Source: an uncultured Roseovarius sp. (GTDB lineage Bacteria; Pseudomonadota; Alphaproteobacteria; Rhodobacterales; Rhodobacteraceae). From it: a stretch of DNA of 64,000 nt. The translations under genes and the position numbers were made by a program. The notes below the pieces were generated by a model, which saw only the letters and a list, made by a program, of their open reading frames with translations, did not search any database and was not told the origin of the DNA. This document shows, piece by piece, positions 24,430 to 32,716 of this stretch. Position 1 is the first letter of the stretch. Each line of letters begins with the position of its first letter. Where the stretch lies: assembly GCA_951812895.1 (NCBI GenBank), contig OX638333.1:4196001-4260000 (forward strand). Reading direction: 5' to 3'.

Positions 24430-25209
24430 ATGCCTTTTGACGCCCTCATACCGTGGTGCGCAGAACTTGAACGCTCGCTCGATCCCGCCGCGCGTCTGCG
24501 CCACTGGATCGGCCATGAGCCTGATCCTTGGCAGATCGACGCTTTCACGACGGAGGCGACGGAAGTCGCTTTGCGCGTTGGTCGTCAGGCGGGCAAGACC
24601 AGTGTGCTCGCCGCGCGGGCAGTCGAAGAACTGCACATCCCAGAATCGCTGACCATCTGCGTTGCGCCAGCGGAGCGTCAGGCGAAGATCATCGCGCGAG
24701 AAATCGGACGGCAGTTGAAGCGCACGGAATTGGTAATCACGCGCTCGACGCTGACGGAACTCGAAATGTCAAACGGTGCCCGCGTCGTCGCGCTGCCGTC
24801 CACTTCGGACACCATTCGCGGTTATCCATCGGTGTCGTGCCTGATTATCGACGAGTGCGCGTTCTTGCAGGGCGAAGGCGGCGGCGAAGACCTGATTGCG
24901 GGCGTGCTGCCGATGCTCACATCGCAGGGGCAGGTCTATTTTAGCTCAACTCCTGCGGGCAAAAACAACTACTTCGCGCGACTGTTCCTCGACGCAAAGC
25001 CGGGTGACGGTGTTCACCGCATTGTCGTCAAAGGCACGGACATCCCGCGACTGAAAGACAAAGTGGAGCGGATGCGTCGCACGCTGTCCGCGACCAAATT
25101 CCGCCAAGAGATCGAATGCGAACTGCTCTCAGACGGCACCAGCTATTTCGACCTCTCAATCATCGAAAACGCAACGAGCACGGAGGGCGCGATATGTCCC
25201 AAGATGTGA
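24430..25209 (+). CDS. terL-N: Large terminase, ATPase half (split TerL, N-terminal subunit)
   Basis: This 259-aa motor domain has DPWQIDAF, Walker A RQAGKT near 57, Walker B IIDECAFL near 140, and coupling motif SSTPAGKNN near 176. It stops at the linker SYFDLSIIENATS as in element A. The nuclease gene begins in another frame 16 bp before its stop. It begins two bases after the zinc-knuckle stop codon. Confidence 0.88.
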   Translation: MPFDALIPWCAELERSLDPAARLRHWIGHEPDPWQIDAFTTEATEVALRVGRQAGKTSVLAARAVEELHIPESLTICVAPAERQAKIIAREIGRQLKRTELVITRSTLTELEMSNGARVVALPSTSDTIRGYPSVSCLIIDECAFLQGEGGGEDLIAGVLPMLTSQGQVYFSSTPAGKNNYFARLFLDAKPGDGVHRIVVKGTDIPRLKDKVERMRRTLSATKFRQEIECELLSDGTSYFDLSIIENATSTEGAICPKM

Positions 25210-25931
25210 ACTACGAAACCCAACTTAACCTCGTTTATCTGCCTGACGGGCGGGTAGTGAACGAAACTAACCAAGACCCGGCCATCGAGCGCGTCACAGG
25301 GCACCAAAACTATTGGGTGGCCGCTGATCTCGGACAGGCAAATGACTACACTGCCGTTGTCGTGATCAAAGACGAGGCGCTGCCCATCGTTGACGGCTCG
25401 AAAGTGATTGTCGGTCCGCGTCACCGATCAATCGTCTATGCCGACCGCTTCCGTGGCGTGTCTTATGTCGATGTCTGCGATCACCTGATCCGCCTGCGCA
25501 ACGCGCCGCCGTTCGGTGGCAAGTCGGAATTGGTCATTGATGGAACGAGCCTTGGGCGCGTTGTGTCGGACATGCTATGGGATCAATCAGTTGATCACCA
25601 CGCCGTGCAAATGACAGGCGGCCAATCTTGGCGCAAGGAAGGCTCGCGGTATGTGAACGCGGGCAAAACGTTCATGATCGAAAACCTGTCCGTGCTGTTC
25701 GCCTCCGACGACCTCAAGTTTGCCCACGACCTGCCGCTTCGTGACGAGATCGAATCCGACCTTGCCTCCTTCTCATTGCAAACGACAGCGGCAGGCAATC
25801 AGATCATTACCCAATCGCGATCAGCAGGCGGTCACGGGGATTTGGGGATCGCGGTCATCGTCGGCGCGTTCGCTTCGCAGTATCTGCGCCCACAGATGAT
25901 CACGACTCACACGCTGCGCGGGTGGTATTGA
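25194..25931 (+). CDS. terL-C: Large terminase, nuclease half (split TerL, C-terminal subunit)
   Basis: This 245-aa RNase H-fold nuclease has acidic motifs AADLGQANDYT near 44, VIDGTSLGR near 118 and GHGDLGIA near 221. GGAGG lies seven bases before ATG 25194, giving it an independent start within the ATPase gene. The overlap length (16 bp) is the same as in element A, although the sequence differs. Confidence 0.88.
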   Translation: MSQDVNYETQLNLVYLPDGRVVNETNQDPAIERVTGHQNYWVAADLGQANDYTAVVVIKDEALPIVDGSKVIVGPRHRSIVYADRFRGVSYVDVCDHLIRLRNAPPFGGKSELVIDGTSLGRVVSDMLWDQSVDHHAVQMTGGQSWRKEGSRYVNAGKTFMIENLSVLFASDDLKFAHDLPLRDEIESDLASFSLQTTAAGNQIITQSRSAGGHGDLGIAVIVGAFASQYLRPQMITTHTLRGWY

Positions 25932-25990
25932 CGTCTCTCGTCGCGCTCTTGGCAAACGCGTGAGTCGTAACACCATGAACTCGACGAGCG

Positions 25991-26028
25991 ACCGCGAAAA
26001 ATCGCGCAGCGCTGCGGTATTGCGCGGT
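25991..26028. terminator. Possible terminator after the terminase operon
   Basis: ACCGCG (25991-25996) can pair with CGCGGT (26023-26028), followed by TTT, with the palindrome GCAGCGCTGC inside. It lies between two converging genes. The stem is short, so support is modest. Confidence 0.35.
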
Positions 26029-26093
26029 TTTGGGCATAACCTTGGGGCAGAGACTATTACCGTCTTCGCTGACGCGCTTTGTAGGCACCTTGT

Positions 26094-26573
26094 TTAATCG
26101 CCTCGTTCGGCCAGCAGTTGGTCTAGCTTCACTCCGGCCTCCATTCGGTTGGCATGGCGCTTGCGAGCCTTTTCGTAGGCTTTGCGCAAGCCCCCCGGCG
26201 CGCTGTTGGGCATTCCGTTTTCGTCTAGGTATTCGCGAGAGGTGCGAGAAATGCTGATCTTCTTACCGTCCTGAACGTCCTTCATCATCCGGTCGGTGAA
26301 CCAATCAAAAATGTGATCAAGGTCGTAACTCCCACCGGGGCGCTCAACGGGTTCAAAATAGAAACCTAGCTCATGCGCGAGCGTCGCTTGATCGCCGTTG
26401 CCCATGTCGTAATCGGCCACAACGTTTGCCGATTTCTTCACGTAGGATTTCACCCAAGCGGGCAAGTCAGTTTCTTCGACGTGGGAGGCCAACATTCGCC
26501 AAGCTTTCTTCGCGTCGCCGGGTTCCCGTTCAGCGGCATTCGCGATTTCATTCATGTTGGAGTTTTCAGCCAT
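26094..26573 (-). CDS. Unknown cargo protein
   Basis: This 159-aa protein is mostly helical and charged, with PAWVKSYVKKSANVV, SYDLDHIFDWFTDRMM and a basic C-terminal helix (YEKARKRHANRMEAG). No recognised family and no membrane segment. It converges on the terminase operon and diverges from the small-gene operon at 26666. As the first cargo gene of element B it may be a helper-interference or immunity factor, but nothing in the sequence shows this. Confidence 0.6.
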   Translation of the reverse strand: MAENSNMNEIANAAEREPGDAKKAWRMLASHVEETDLPAWVKSYVKKSANVVADYDMGNGDQATLAHELGFYFEPVERPGGSYDLDHIFDWFTDRMMKDVQDGKKISISRTSREYLDENGMPNSAPGGLRKAYEKARKRHANRMEAGVKLDQLLAERGD

Positions 26574-26665
26574 GTTCGCGGCTCCAGCTTTTCATATTCG
26601 TTTGTGTCCAAATCAGCGTGCACCGCACATTCGCGGGCAGCAACGTCCAAGAAAGGACATCTAAG

Positions 26666-26851
26666 ATGAAAATACTTAATCCTACAGCACTCAATCGCGC
26701 TGATCTACAACGTCTCGGGAAATATCTTGCGGTTAACGGCGTTCAAGAAATCACGCTCACTCGCAACGACAGTTTGCAGACAATCAAGCGGCTGGCTGGC
26801 GGCTGGCGCGTCGAAGAAGTGAATAGCACTCAGCAAGAGGTAGCGGCATGA
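26666..26851 (+). CDS. Small unknown cargo protein 1
   Basis: This 61-aa protein opens a run of three tiny overlapping genes. AAAGGA lies 9 bp before the ATG. The sequence (LQRLGKYLAVNGVQEITLTRN, then GGWRVEEV) suggests a small alpha/beta domain. Family unknown. Confidence 0.55.
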   Translation: MKILNPTALNRADLQRLGKYLAVNGVQEITLTRNDSLQTIKRLAGGWRVEEVNSTQQEVAA

Positions 26852-27126
26852 ATGTGAAACCTGAAAACCTCACTCGTGCGCTTGCGATTCTGAGAACCGA
26901 GCCTGACGAGTTTGATGTAATGCTCTATGCTGGGATCATTTACGTGGCAGGGCAAAAGCTCACTCTTGGCGAACCAGATGACGCCGAAGTTCTTTCGGTT
27001 CTGATGGCGGACAAAGAGTTCGGTTTCGCTGTAAGCGGCTTTGAAAACGCTTCCAACACATTGCGCAAGATGCAAATGGTCTGGTGTGATGCAGCCACAG
27101 CGATGAAGAAGGAGGCTGCGGCATGA
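26848..27126 (+). CDS. Small unknown cargo protein 2
   Basis: This 92-aa protein overlaps the previous stop by ATGA. It shows a helical, acidic sequence with DDAEVLSVLMADKEFGFAV and a C-terminal helix (ATAMKKEAA). Family unknown. Confidence 0.55.
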   Translation: MNVKPENLTRALAILRTEPDEFDVMLYAGIIYVAGQKLTLGEPDDAEVLSVLMADKEFGFAVSGFENASNTLRKMQMVWCDAATAMKKEAAA

Positions 27127-27260
27127 GTCCGAACGTGCGCGAACGGCTGCGCATCATCAGCCGTGGCTTAGACCGCAGCAGCTACGTTCGCTTCACACAC
27201 CGTAAACGCACTTATATCTTCATGGAAGGTCGATGGTGGACAGCACCAAACAATTTATGA
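27123..27260 (+). CDS. Very small basic unknown protein 3
   Basis: This 45-aa protein overlaps the previous stop by ATGA. It is strongly basic (NVRERLRIISRGLDRSS, then RFTHRKRTYIFMEGRWW). The tight overlap in a three-gene run supports translation. Its end overlaps a hairpin formed by GTCGATGGTG (27229) and CACCATCGAC (27262). Confidence 0.45.
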   Translation: MSPNVRERLRIISRGLDRSSYVRFTHRKRTYIFMEGRWWTAPNNL

Positions 27261-27298
27261 GCACCATCGACGGTCCATCGACGGTATTGAAACAACAA

Positions 27299-27321
27299 CG
27301 GCTCGCCAATCGGCGAGCCGT
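27299..27321 (+). terminator. Terminator of the small-gene operon
   Basis: ACGGCTCGCC (27299-27308) and GGCGAGCCGT (27312-27321) form a perfect 10-bp stem with a 3-nt loop, 39 bp after the last small gene. The following T-run is weak (ATTCGTTT). Confidence 0.6.
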
Positions 27322-27459
27322 ATTCGTTTGCGTCTGCCGTCGCGCGACACGTTCAACAAAACGTCGGCAAACACCCCCGAAAAATCGCGCGCTAACGGGC
27401 GTCTCGGTATTTTGGTTACAATGTGCGCCTGCAAACCGCACACTGCCTTAGACGCGCGC

Positions 27460-27948
27460 TTACATTGTGCTGTTCGATGCGACTTGTTGAAGTCTTGCCG
27501 TCACATCCACAACACCGCCGGCGTTCCAAATATCATCGCGCAGCATAAAACGGTGACTATTGGTGTGTTTGGTAAATTTGGAACGATCTCGGACGACTGC
27601 AGACGGGATCAACGCCGCGCGCGAAACGACAAAGGCAGCATCAAAAAGGACACCTGCCAAAACGTCAAACCCGTCCATGTCTCGAATGGCCGACAACTGC
27701 CTCGATGTGTTAAGCTGGTGCAGCCGCCTTCCTTTGATTTGATAGCGGATGCCTTCGGCGTCTGTGGCGTCGAACCCTTTCACGGAATTCGCAGCCAGAT
27801 CCCATCCGAATGTTTGGCAGAACAACCACTCGGCGTAATCGCCTGTCGGGTTGTTTGCAGTTCGTAGGATTTCGCGATCCCGCAATTCGTTTAGCACGGC
27901 GGTGTGCGTTTCAAGCAATTCTGTAACGGTGTATTTCTTCAAATCCAT
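27460..27948 (-). CDS. PD-(D/E)XK-like nuclease-fold protein (DUF6998-like)
   Basis: This 162-aa protein has an N-terminal helix pair, then GDYAEWLFCQTFGWDLAANS, KGFDATDAEGIRYQIKGRRL. The order E...GfDA...YQIKGR fits a restriction-endonuclease-like core with the E, D and QxK residues in place. The central part LSAIRDMDGFDVLAGVLFD supplies the next strands. It could be a stand-alone restriction-like nuclease. It reads toward the small-gene operon. Fold assignment is by eye; family naming is tentative. Confidence 0.55.
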   Translation of the reverse strand: MDLKKYTVTELLETHTAVLNELRDREILRTANNPTGDYAEWLFCQTFGWDLAANSVKGFDATDAEGIRYQIKGRRLHQLNTSRQLSAIRDMDGFDVLAGVLFDAAFVVSRAALIPSAVVRDRSKFTKHTNSHRFMLRDDIWNAGGVVDVTARLQQVASNSTM

Positions 27949-28392
27949 ATCCTGATCCTAATTGTCACTAATCAGTTTGTCATTCTTCCTTGCGATTCCA
28001 TGAGGCGTTTTCCGCCACATTGATGGCGCAACGATCAACTCGACAACTGCAATCGCAAGCGCGACGACGTGTAGGCAGCTTTAGGCGGGAGGGGCGGACA
28101 GCGATAAGCGCGTGCCTTCGCCCTGCACGACCTCATTCGGCACAGTTCAGCGCCGCCTGATGGCTACGCCCGTCAATCAGCTGGTTGGAAATCATGTTTT
28201 GCCCTCAAGGCATCGGTTGATGGAGGCATGTTTCATAAGTGCCGAGTAGGTGATCCGGTCAACTGGAAATTGCATTCGACTCCTGCGAGCCCGCGCAGTA
28301 GGCTGATTAGAATTTCAACTTATGCAAAATTCGCTCTCACTGATTGGTGTATATCAGATAGCTGCGAACCGCTAACTATTCGGAATGATTGA
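27949..28392. other. Gene-free gap between two cargo nucleases
   Basis: No gene, repeat or strong hairpin is seen in these 444 bp. It should hold divergent promoters for 27948 (-) and 28393 (+). Confidence 0.4.
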
Positions 28393-29532
28393 ATGAAGCG
28401 TTTTTTATTACAAGCTGTAAACGACGAAGATCACCTCGCTCCCGCGCGCGAAGTATTTGGCCTTGGCGAATTGCAGACCGCAACGATAAGCACCGCGTTC
28501 ATGACGGCTTCGGGCCTGTCGCTTTTGCAAAGTGTATTGGAACCAATCGCAGATCGAGCGCGCATTTTTGTAGGTATTCGAAATGGAATTACTACCGTCC
28601 AATCCATACAAAAGGCGCTGGAAATCGGTTGCGAGACATACATGGTGGATACCGGTAGTCGGCAGCGCATTTTCCACCCAAAGATGTACTATTCCCGCTC
28701 GGCCACCCGCGCTAAACTTCTGCTGGGCAGCGCTAACCTGACGATGGGTGGCTTGCGCACTAACATCGAAGCCAGTGTTTTGCAGGAGTTTGACCCAACC
28801 GAGGACGCGGCGTTCCTTGATGACCTGGAGGGCAAACTTGACGCAATGATCATTGATTACCCAAATCACGTGATCCGCTTGGTTGATGCCGCCCAACTGG
28901 CCGATCTACAACGCGCAGGCCGACTGTTAGACGAGCGCAAGGGGCGACCACCCGAACCTGCTGGAAGCTCATCTGACCGCAATCTAGACACCGTGCCAAA
29001 AATGGCATTGCATACTAACCCTTTGAAGGTGGCGAGGCCTATCGCACCTCCGGTGCCACCGGTTGCGCCTGCAGCACCTGTGGCTCGCGAACGCCTTGCG
29101 CTGGTGTGGGAAAGCAATGGTCTGACCCGTCGCCACTTGAACATTCCCACTGGCGCGAACACCAGCCCCACTGGCTCTATGCTTCTAGGTGTTGGCGCAA
29201 TGGAAGGTATCGACCAACGACACTATTTCCGAGACGAAGTGTTTGCGGCGTTGGACTGGGAACCTGACGCTGCTCCCGCACGGGCCCACATTGAACGGGC
29301 AGAGGCGCAGATTCGACTAATCGTGAAAGACGTGGATTACGGAGTCCACACTATGCACCTCTCGCACAATACGCGGACTGACACAGCTTCCTACCGGCAG
29401 CGCAACAGCATGACCGGCTTACACTGGGGCGATGCCAAACCGCTCGTTGCTAAAGAGGATTTGCTGGATCGCGTGCTGAAACTGTTCCGCGAAAACGAAG
29501 ATCCTTCGCGCTTCACTTTGGAAATCGACTAA
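28393..29532 (+). CDS. PLD-family nuclease, probable restriction endonuclease
   Basis: This 379-aa protein has a phospholipase-D-type active site: FHPKMYYS near 97 supplies HxK and LLGSANLTMGG near 115 supplies the GSxN element. The C-terminal region (after a proline-rich linker PPVPPVAPAAP near 220) has a separate fold with AEAQIRLIVKD. Single-HKD PLD nucleases dimerise and include type II restriction enzymes of the NgoFVII/BfiI kind. It converges with an adenine methyltransferase with a 4-bp overlap at the 3' ends, supporting a restriction-modification pair. Confidence 0.75.
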   Translation: MKRFLLQAVNDEDHLAPAREVFGLGELQTATISTAFMTASGLSLLQSVLEPIADRARIFVGIRNGITTVQSIQKALEIGCETYMVDTGSRQRIFHPKMYYSRSATRAKLLLGSANLTMGGLRTNIEASVLQEFDPTEDAAFLDDLEGKLDAMIIDYPNHVIRLVDAAQLADLQRAGRLLDERKGRPPEPAGSSSDRNLDTVPKMALHTNPLKVARPIAPPVPPVAPAAPVARERLALVWESNGLTRRHLNIPTGANTSPTGSMLLGVGAMEGIDQRHYFRDEVFAALDWEPDAAPARAHIERAEAQIRLIVKDVDYGVHTMHLSHNTRTDTASYRQRNSMTGLHWGDAKPLVAKEDLLDRVLKLFRENEDPSRFTLEID

Positions 29533-31118
29533 GAAGGAATTCGGTGGCGGCGGTCGCGTAGAGTAGCCCAAGCGGCAAGCAGGTCCATCTGTTCAGCCTT
29601 AGTCAGAGCACCAAGCACATCTTCTGATTGCACTTCCAGCGTGTCCGCCACAGAATCTTCGCGCACCATACGGTCCAATTTCTCAACATTTGGGGAGATG
29701 CCTTCGGGTGCAGGTAACAGCAGCTTCTCAATTTCGCTGGGCACCAGCTCTAAAACACCACCGCCATAGTGACGCCCTTCCAGTTCCGCGCTGAGGGCGG
29801 TCAGGCTGTTGTAGAAGCCATAAACCAAAGCATCCGCTGTACCGCGAAGGGCACGAATGCGATAGGCGGTATCGGTTGTGTAGGCCCCGACACGATTATG
29901 AATTAGGCGGGGCGTGTTGTGGCTGCGCTTGAGCATTCCAACCTCGGTAGCGTGCACCGAAGGCACCGTGTACCACGGCTTTCGGATACGGCATTTATAT
30001 CGCTCGTGGAGCTTTTCGTGTTCGCCCGAAGCGATGTAAGCGCGACCTTTGGCACTATCCATAACCGAACTGTCGAGCCACAGGAAGTTCGTAGGCTTGC
30101 CTGTAGCCGCATTGCGGGCGTGCTGCGCGTTATCATAGATCACTCCGGGGCAATGGTCGCTGCGCCCAAACATTGGATGCGCCCACTTTTCCAGTCCGTT
30201 CTGTCGCACAACGTCGTCTGTGACGAGGAAAAACTTGTTGGCACCCGTGACTATGCCCACGTCCACTTTAGCGGCATCGTCGAAGCGGCAGAATCTGGAA
30301 TCTTCTTCTAAGGCTTCGAGGGTGGATAGAGTCGCGGTGGGCACCAGTGCGCGTGTCCACTTGCCTTGAACAGTCTTTCCGTTGATCGCTCGGGGTGTGT
30401 TGAAAACTGCTTCTGGGTCTTCGCGTAGGAAGTCGCGACCGGCTACGCGGTGAATGCCTAGCCCTTCGCCGTGGACATCAGGCGCAGCCTTCTTCTCGGC
30501 CATCAGCAGGACCGCGCCCTGCAAGGTGCCTTCGAACCAGATTTCTTGAGGGTCTACGATCACTATGCGGCGACATTGCTGTCCGAGATAGGTTCGCAAG
30601 GATTGCGCGTGCATAACGTGCACGATCTCGGACGGAACCACCATCGCTAGCCGCCCACCGGGGCGCAGCAGGTCCATCGACGCGAGAATGAAAGGAACCC
30701 ATGCATTAGTGTGTTTCGTGAATTTGCAGCCGAGACGCGCAAACACACGTTCAGCGTTGGCTTGGAAGTCCGCCGGGAGATACTGGTACTTGACAAACGG
30801 TGGGTTGCCGATGACCGCATCGAACTGGCCGCGTTCCGCTGCCAGCGCCCAACTTAAGAAATCTCGATTGTGAACGGTACAATCCGGCAGACCACGCGCC
30901 GAAGCCTTTGCAGCTTCTTCTGGCGATAGTTCGAATGCCGTAACTGTTGCGTCAGATCCCTCAAGCGTTGGGAAAAATGCGCCATCTCCGCAGCTTGGTT
31001 CAAGCACGCGGGTTCCGGCGCTCGGAGCTATCCATCGGGTTAAGAAATTAGCGAGGTCGGCAGGCGTGTAGTATCCACCGCGTAGCTTCTGTTCTGATTC
31101 TAACGCGATGAAGTTCAT
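29529..31118 (-). CDS. N6-adenine DNA methyltransferase (TaqI/Eco57I-like)
   Basis: This 529-aa protein methylates adenine in a specific DNA site, most likely to protect it from the convergent PLD nuclease. It has GGYYTPADLANFL near 15, the SAM-binding motif VLEPSCGDGAFF near 40, and catalytic NPPFVKYQYLP near 105. The C-terminal half (from residue ~270, FRRCFDD-type to YGGGVLELVPSEIEKLLLP) looks like a target recognition domain. It is the rightmost gene of element B, 250 bp from the tRNA. Confidence 0.88.
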   Translation of the reverse strand: MNFIALESEQKLRGGYYTPADLANFLTRWIAPSAGTRVLEPSCGDGAFFPTLEGSDATVTAFELSPEEAAKASARGLPDCTVHNRDFLSWALAAERGQFDAVIGNPPFVKYQYLPADFQANAERVFARLGCKFTKHTNAWVPFILASMDLLRPGGRLAMVVPSEIVHVMHAQSLRTYLGQQCRRIVIVDPQEIWFEGTLQGAVLLMAEKKAAPDVHGEGLGIHRVAGRDFLREDPEAVFNTPRAINGKTVQGKWTRALVPTATLSTLEALEEDSRFCRFDDAAKVDVGIVTGANKFFLVTDDVVRQNGLEKWAHPMFGRSDHCPGVIYDNAQHARNAATGKPTNFLWLDSSVMDSAKGRAYIASGEHEKLHERYKCRIRKPWYTVPSVHATEVGMLKRSHNTPRLIHNRVGAYTTDTAYRIRALRGTADALVYGFYNSLTALSAELEGRHYGGGVLELVPSEIEKLLLPAPEGISPNVEKLDRMVREDSVADTLEVQSEDVLGALTKAEQMDLLAAWATLRDRRHRIPS

Positions 31119-31286
31119 TATACCCGCCTCTGTTTCGTCTTCTTATTACGTTCCCAAGTTTGTTAGTGGTGAACTATCTGCGTTTTAGCGCAAACCAACC
31201 CAATTCACCAACCATATTTAGTGGCCATTCCTTTGAACGATGCGGAATATCGCTAAACATGGTACCATTATTCGATTCTTCGGTGT

Positions 31287-31306
31287 GTTTGAAAAACGTT
31301 TGAAAA
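31287..31306 (+). repeat. Paired GTTTGAAAA repeat, right end of element B
   Basis: GTTTGAAAA at 31287-31295 and 31298-31306, an 11-bp period, 60 bp before the tRNA gene. Same orientation as the left-end pair at 16755-16777. Confidence 0.6.
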
Positions 31307-31365
31307 TACACACTAATGCGAACGGCTGAGCGCTCACTTTGTCATTTAATATCAATCGGTTGAAA

Positions 31366-31441
31366 TGGTGCCCCCACACGGACTCGAACCGCGGACCTAC
31401 TGATTACAAATCAGTTGCTCTACCAGCTGAGCTATAGGGGC
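31366..31441 (-). tRNA. tRNA-Thr (anticodon TGT), integration target
   Basis: The 76-nt gene includes an encoded CCA. It folds normally: 7-bp acceptor (GCCCCTA with TGGGGGC), D arm GCTC/GAGC, anticodon stem ACTGA/TCAGT with loop TTTGTAA, and T arm with TTCGAGT. Its 3' part is duplicated at 1053 and 16578. Integration restores a full gene, so it remains functional. Confidence 0.96.
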
Positions 31442-31576
31442 TTGGGCGCTTCAATACGCATTTCGCACCGGCACATCAAGATGGAATTTTCACTTCTTTG
31501 CAAAGATGTAAAACCGGTTTAACTGACCCGAATTTCCACTATATTGGCGCAATACATTACCCGCTTCGGAGGCCCT

Positions 31577-32452
31577 ATGCAGGTCGTATTACACGCTGGT
31601 GCCCACATGACAGACGAGGACAGGCTAATCCGCTGTCTTGCAGGCAATGCGGAAATGCTCTCCGAAATTGGCACGAACGTTCCAAGCGTATCTGCGTATC
31701 GTAAATTGTTGCGCGATATCGTTAATTCCTCTGCCAGTGGATCGGTCGGGGCTGATACGCGCGATATTTTCCTGGATGCTGTTGTCAGGCAAGGTGCAGT
31801 TGACCGGTTGGTCTTGTCCAACTTTGGCTTCTTCGGCACGCCGAAAATGGCGATCCGGAATGGAATTTTTTATCCTTCGGCCCCCGCCCGTATTGAAGCG
31901 ATGCGCCAGATGTTTCCGAATGATGAGATCGAGCTCTTTCTGGCCATTCGCAATCCGGCGACCTTCATTCCGGCCCTGATGAAGCAAACCAACTTTAACA
32001 CGGTTGACGATCTGTTGAACGGAACGCCACCTGCCAGCCTGATGTGGTCAGAACTGATCACCCGGCTGCGCACGCATTTTCCGGATATGCCAATGACAAT
32101 CTGGTGCAACGAAGATACGCCGTTGATCTGGGGACAGGTTGTGCGGGAGATGGGTGGACTGGATCCGACTTCGTCCTTTGAGGGAGAATTCTCTCTTTTG
32201 TCAGAAATCATGACCCAAGTCGGAATGCAGCGGTTTGAAAGCTATCTCGAAGCGCATCCGGGGATGACGGAAATTCAGAAACGACGGGTCATATCCGCTT
32301 TTCTCGATAAGTTTGCCAAAGAGGACGAAGTTGAGGAAGAGCTTGACCTGCCCGGTTGGACCGAAGCGTTGATTGATGACCTGAGCGAGCTTTATGACGA
32401 AGATGTTTACACAATTCCGCGTCTGCCCGGGGTGAATGTAATCACCCCGTGA
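31577..32452 (+). CDS. Conserved protein of unknown function
   Basis: This 291-aa protein starts at ATG 31577 (GGAGGC 8 bp upstream). It begins QVVLHAGAHMTDEDRLIRCL, like the nucleotide-binding start of sulfotransferase-fold proteins, and has an alpha/beta pattern (IELFLAIRNPATFIPALM, PMTIWCNEDTPLIWG). I would not assign activity. It is the first chromosomal gene next to the tRNA. Confidence 0.65.
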   Translation: MQVVLHAGAHMTDEDRLIRCLAGNAEMLSEIGTNVPSVSAYRKLLRDIVNSSASGSVGADTRDIFLDAVVRQGAVDRLVLSNFGFFGTPKMAIRNGIFYPSAPARIEAMRQMFPNDEIELFLAIRNPATFIPALMKQTNFNTVDDLLNGTPPASLMWSELITRLRTHFPDMPMTIWCNEDTPLIWGQVVREMGGLDPTSSFEGEFSLLSEIMTQVGMQRFESYLEAHPGMTEIQKRRVISAFLDKFAKEDEVEEELDLPGWTEALIDDLSELYDEDVYTIPRLPGVNVITP

Positions 32453-32458
32453 AAGTGC

Positions 32459-32716
32459 TTACATTCCAAGCGCTTCTTTATACATTTCAAGCACGGCTTC
32501 TTCTTCGGCGATATCATCGCGGTCGCGTTTGCGAAGGGCAATCACTTTGCGCATGACCTTGGTGTCATATCCCCGTGCTTTGGCCTCGGCCATCACCTCT
32601 TTCTGCTGATCAGCGATGTCCTTTTTCTCGGCCTCCAGCCGCTCAAATCTTTCAATGAACTGACGCAATTCATCTGCGGTAACACGGTAACTGGTATCGG
32701 AATTCGTCTCGTTCAT
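32459..32716 (-). CDS. gapR: DUF2312 / GapR-like DNA-binding protein
   Basis: This 85-aa protein matches the GapR family of alphaproteobacteria, which binds overtwisted AT-rich DNA and helps replication and chromosome organisation. Visible features are ADELRQFIERFERLEAEKKDIADQQ (long coiled-coil helix), AKARGYDTKVMRKVIALRK, and the C-terminal EEAVLEMYKEALGM. Size is normal. It converges with the upstream gene, 6 bp apart. Confidence 0.92.
   Translation of the reverse strand: MNETNSDTSYRVTADELRQFIERFERLEAEKKDIADQQKEVMAEAKARGYDTKVMRKVIALRKRDRDDIAEEEAVLEMYKEALGM

Larger units (their letters stand above)
16579..31365 (+). mobile_element. Element B: second satellite-like element, tandem with A
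   Basis: The element is about 14.8 kb between the middle att copy and the intact tRNA-Thr. It has the same core order as element A but is diverged throughout, so this is not a recent duplication. It carries the same split terminase. Cargo at the right end includes a probable restriction-modification pair. No virion structural genes are seen. Two related elements in one site suggests repeated integration by similar integrases. Confidence 0.85.

Noticed and set aside
27328-27867. A 179-aa plus-strand ORF antisense to the PD-(D/E)XK-like gene
   Set aside because: It is a shadow of the minus-strand gene, which has conserved nuclease-like motifs and a good start.
1053-31365. Gene transfer agent as the particle source for these elements
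   Set aside because: Rhodobacterales GTAs carry only about 4 kb, too small for a 15-kb element; a prophage or lytic helper is more likely.
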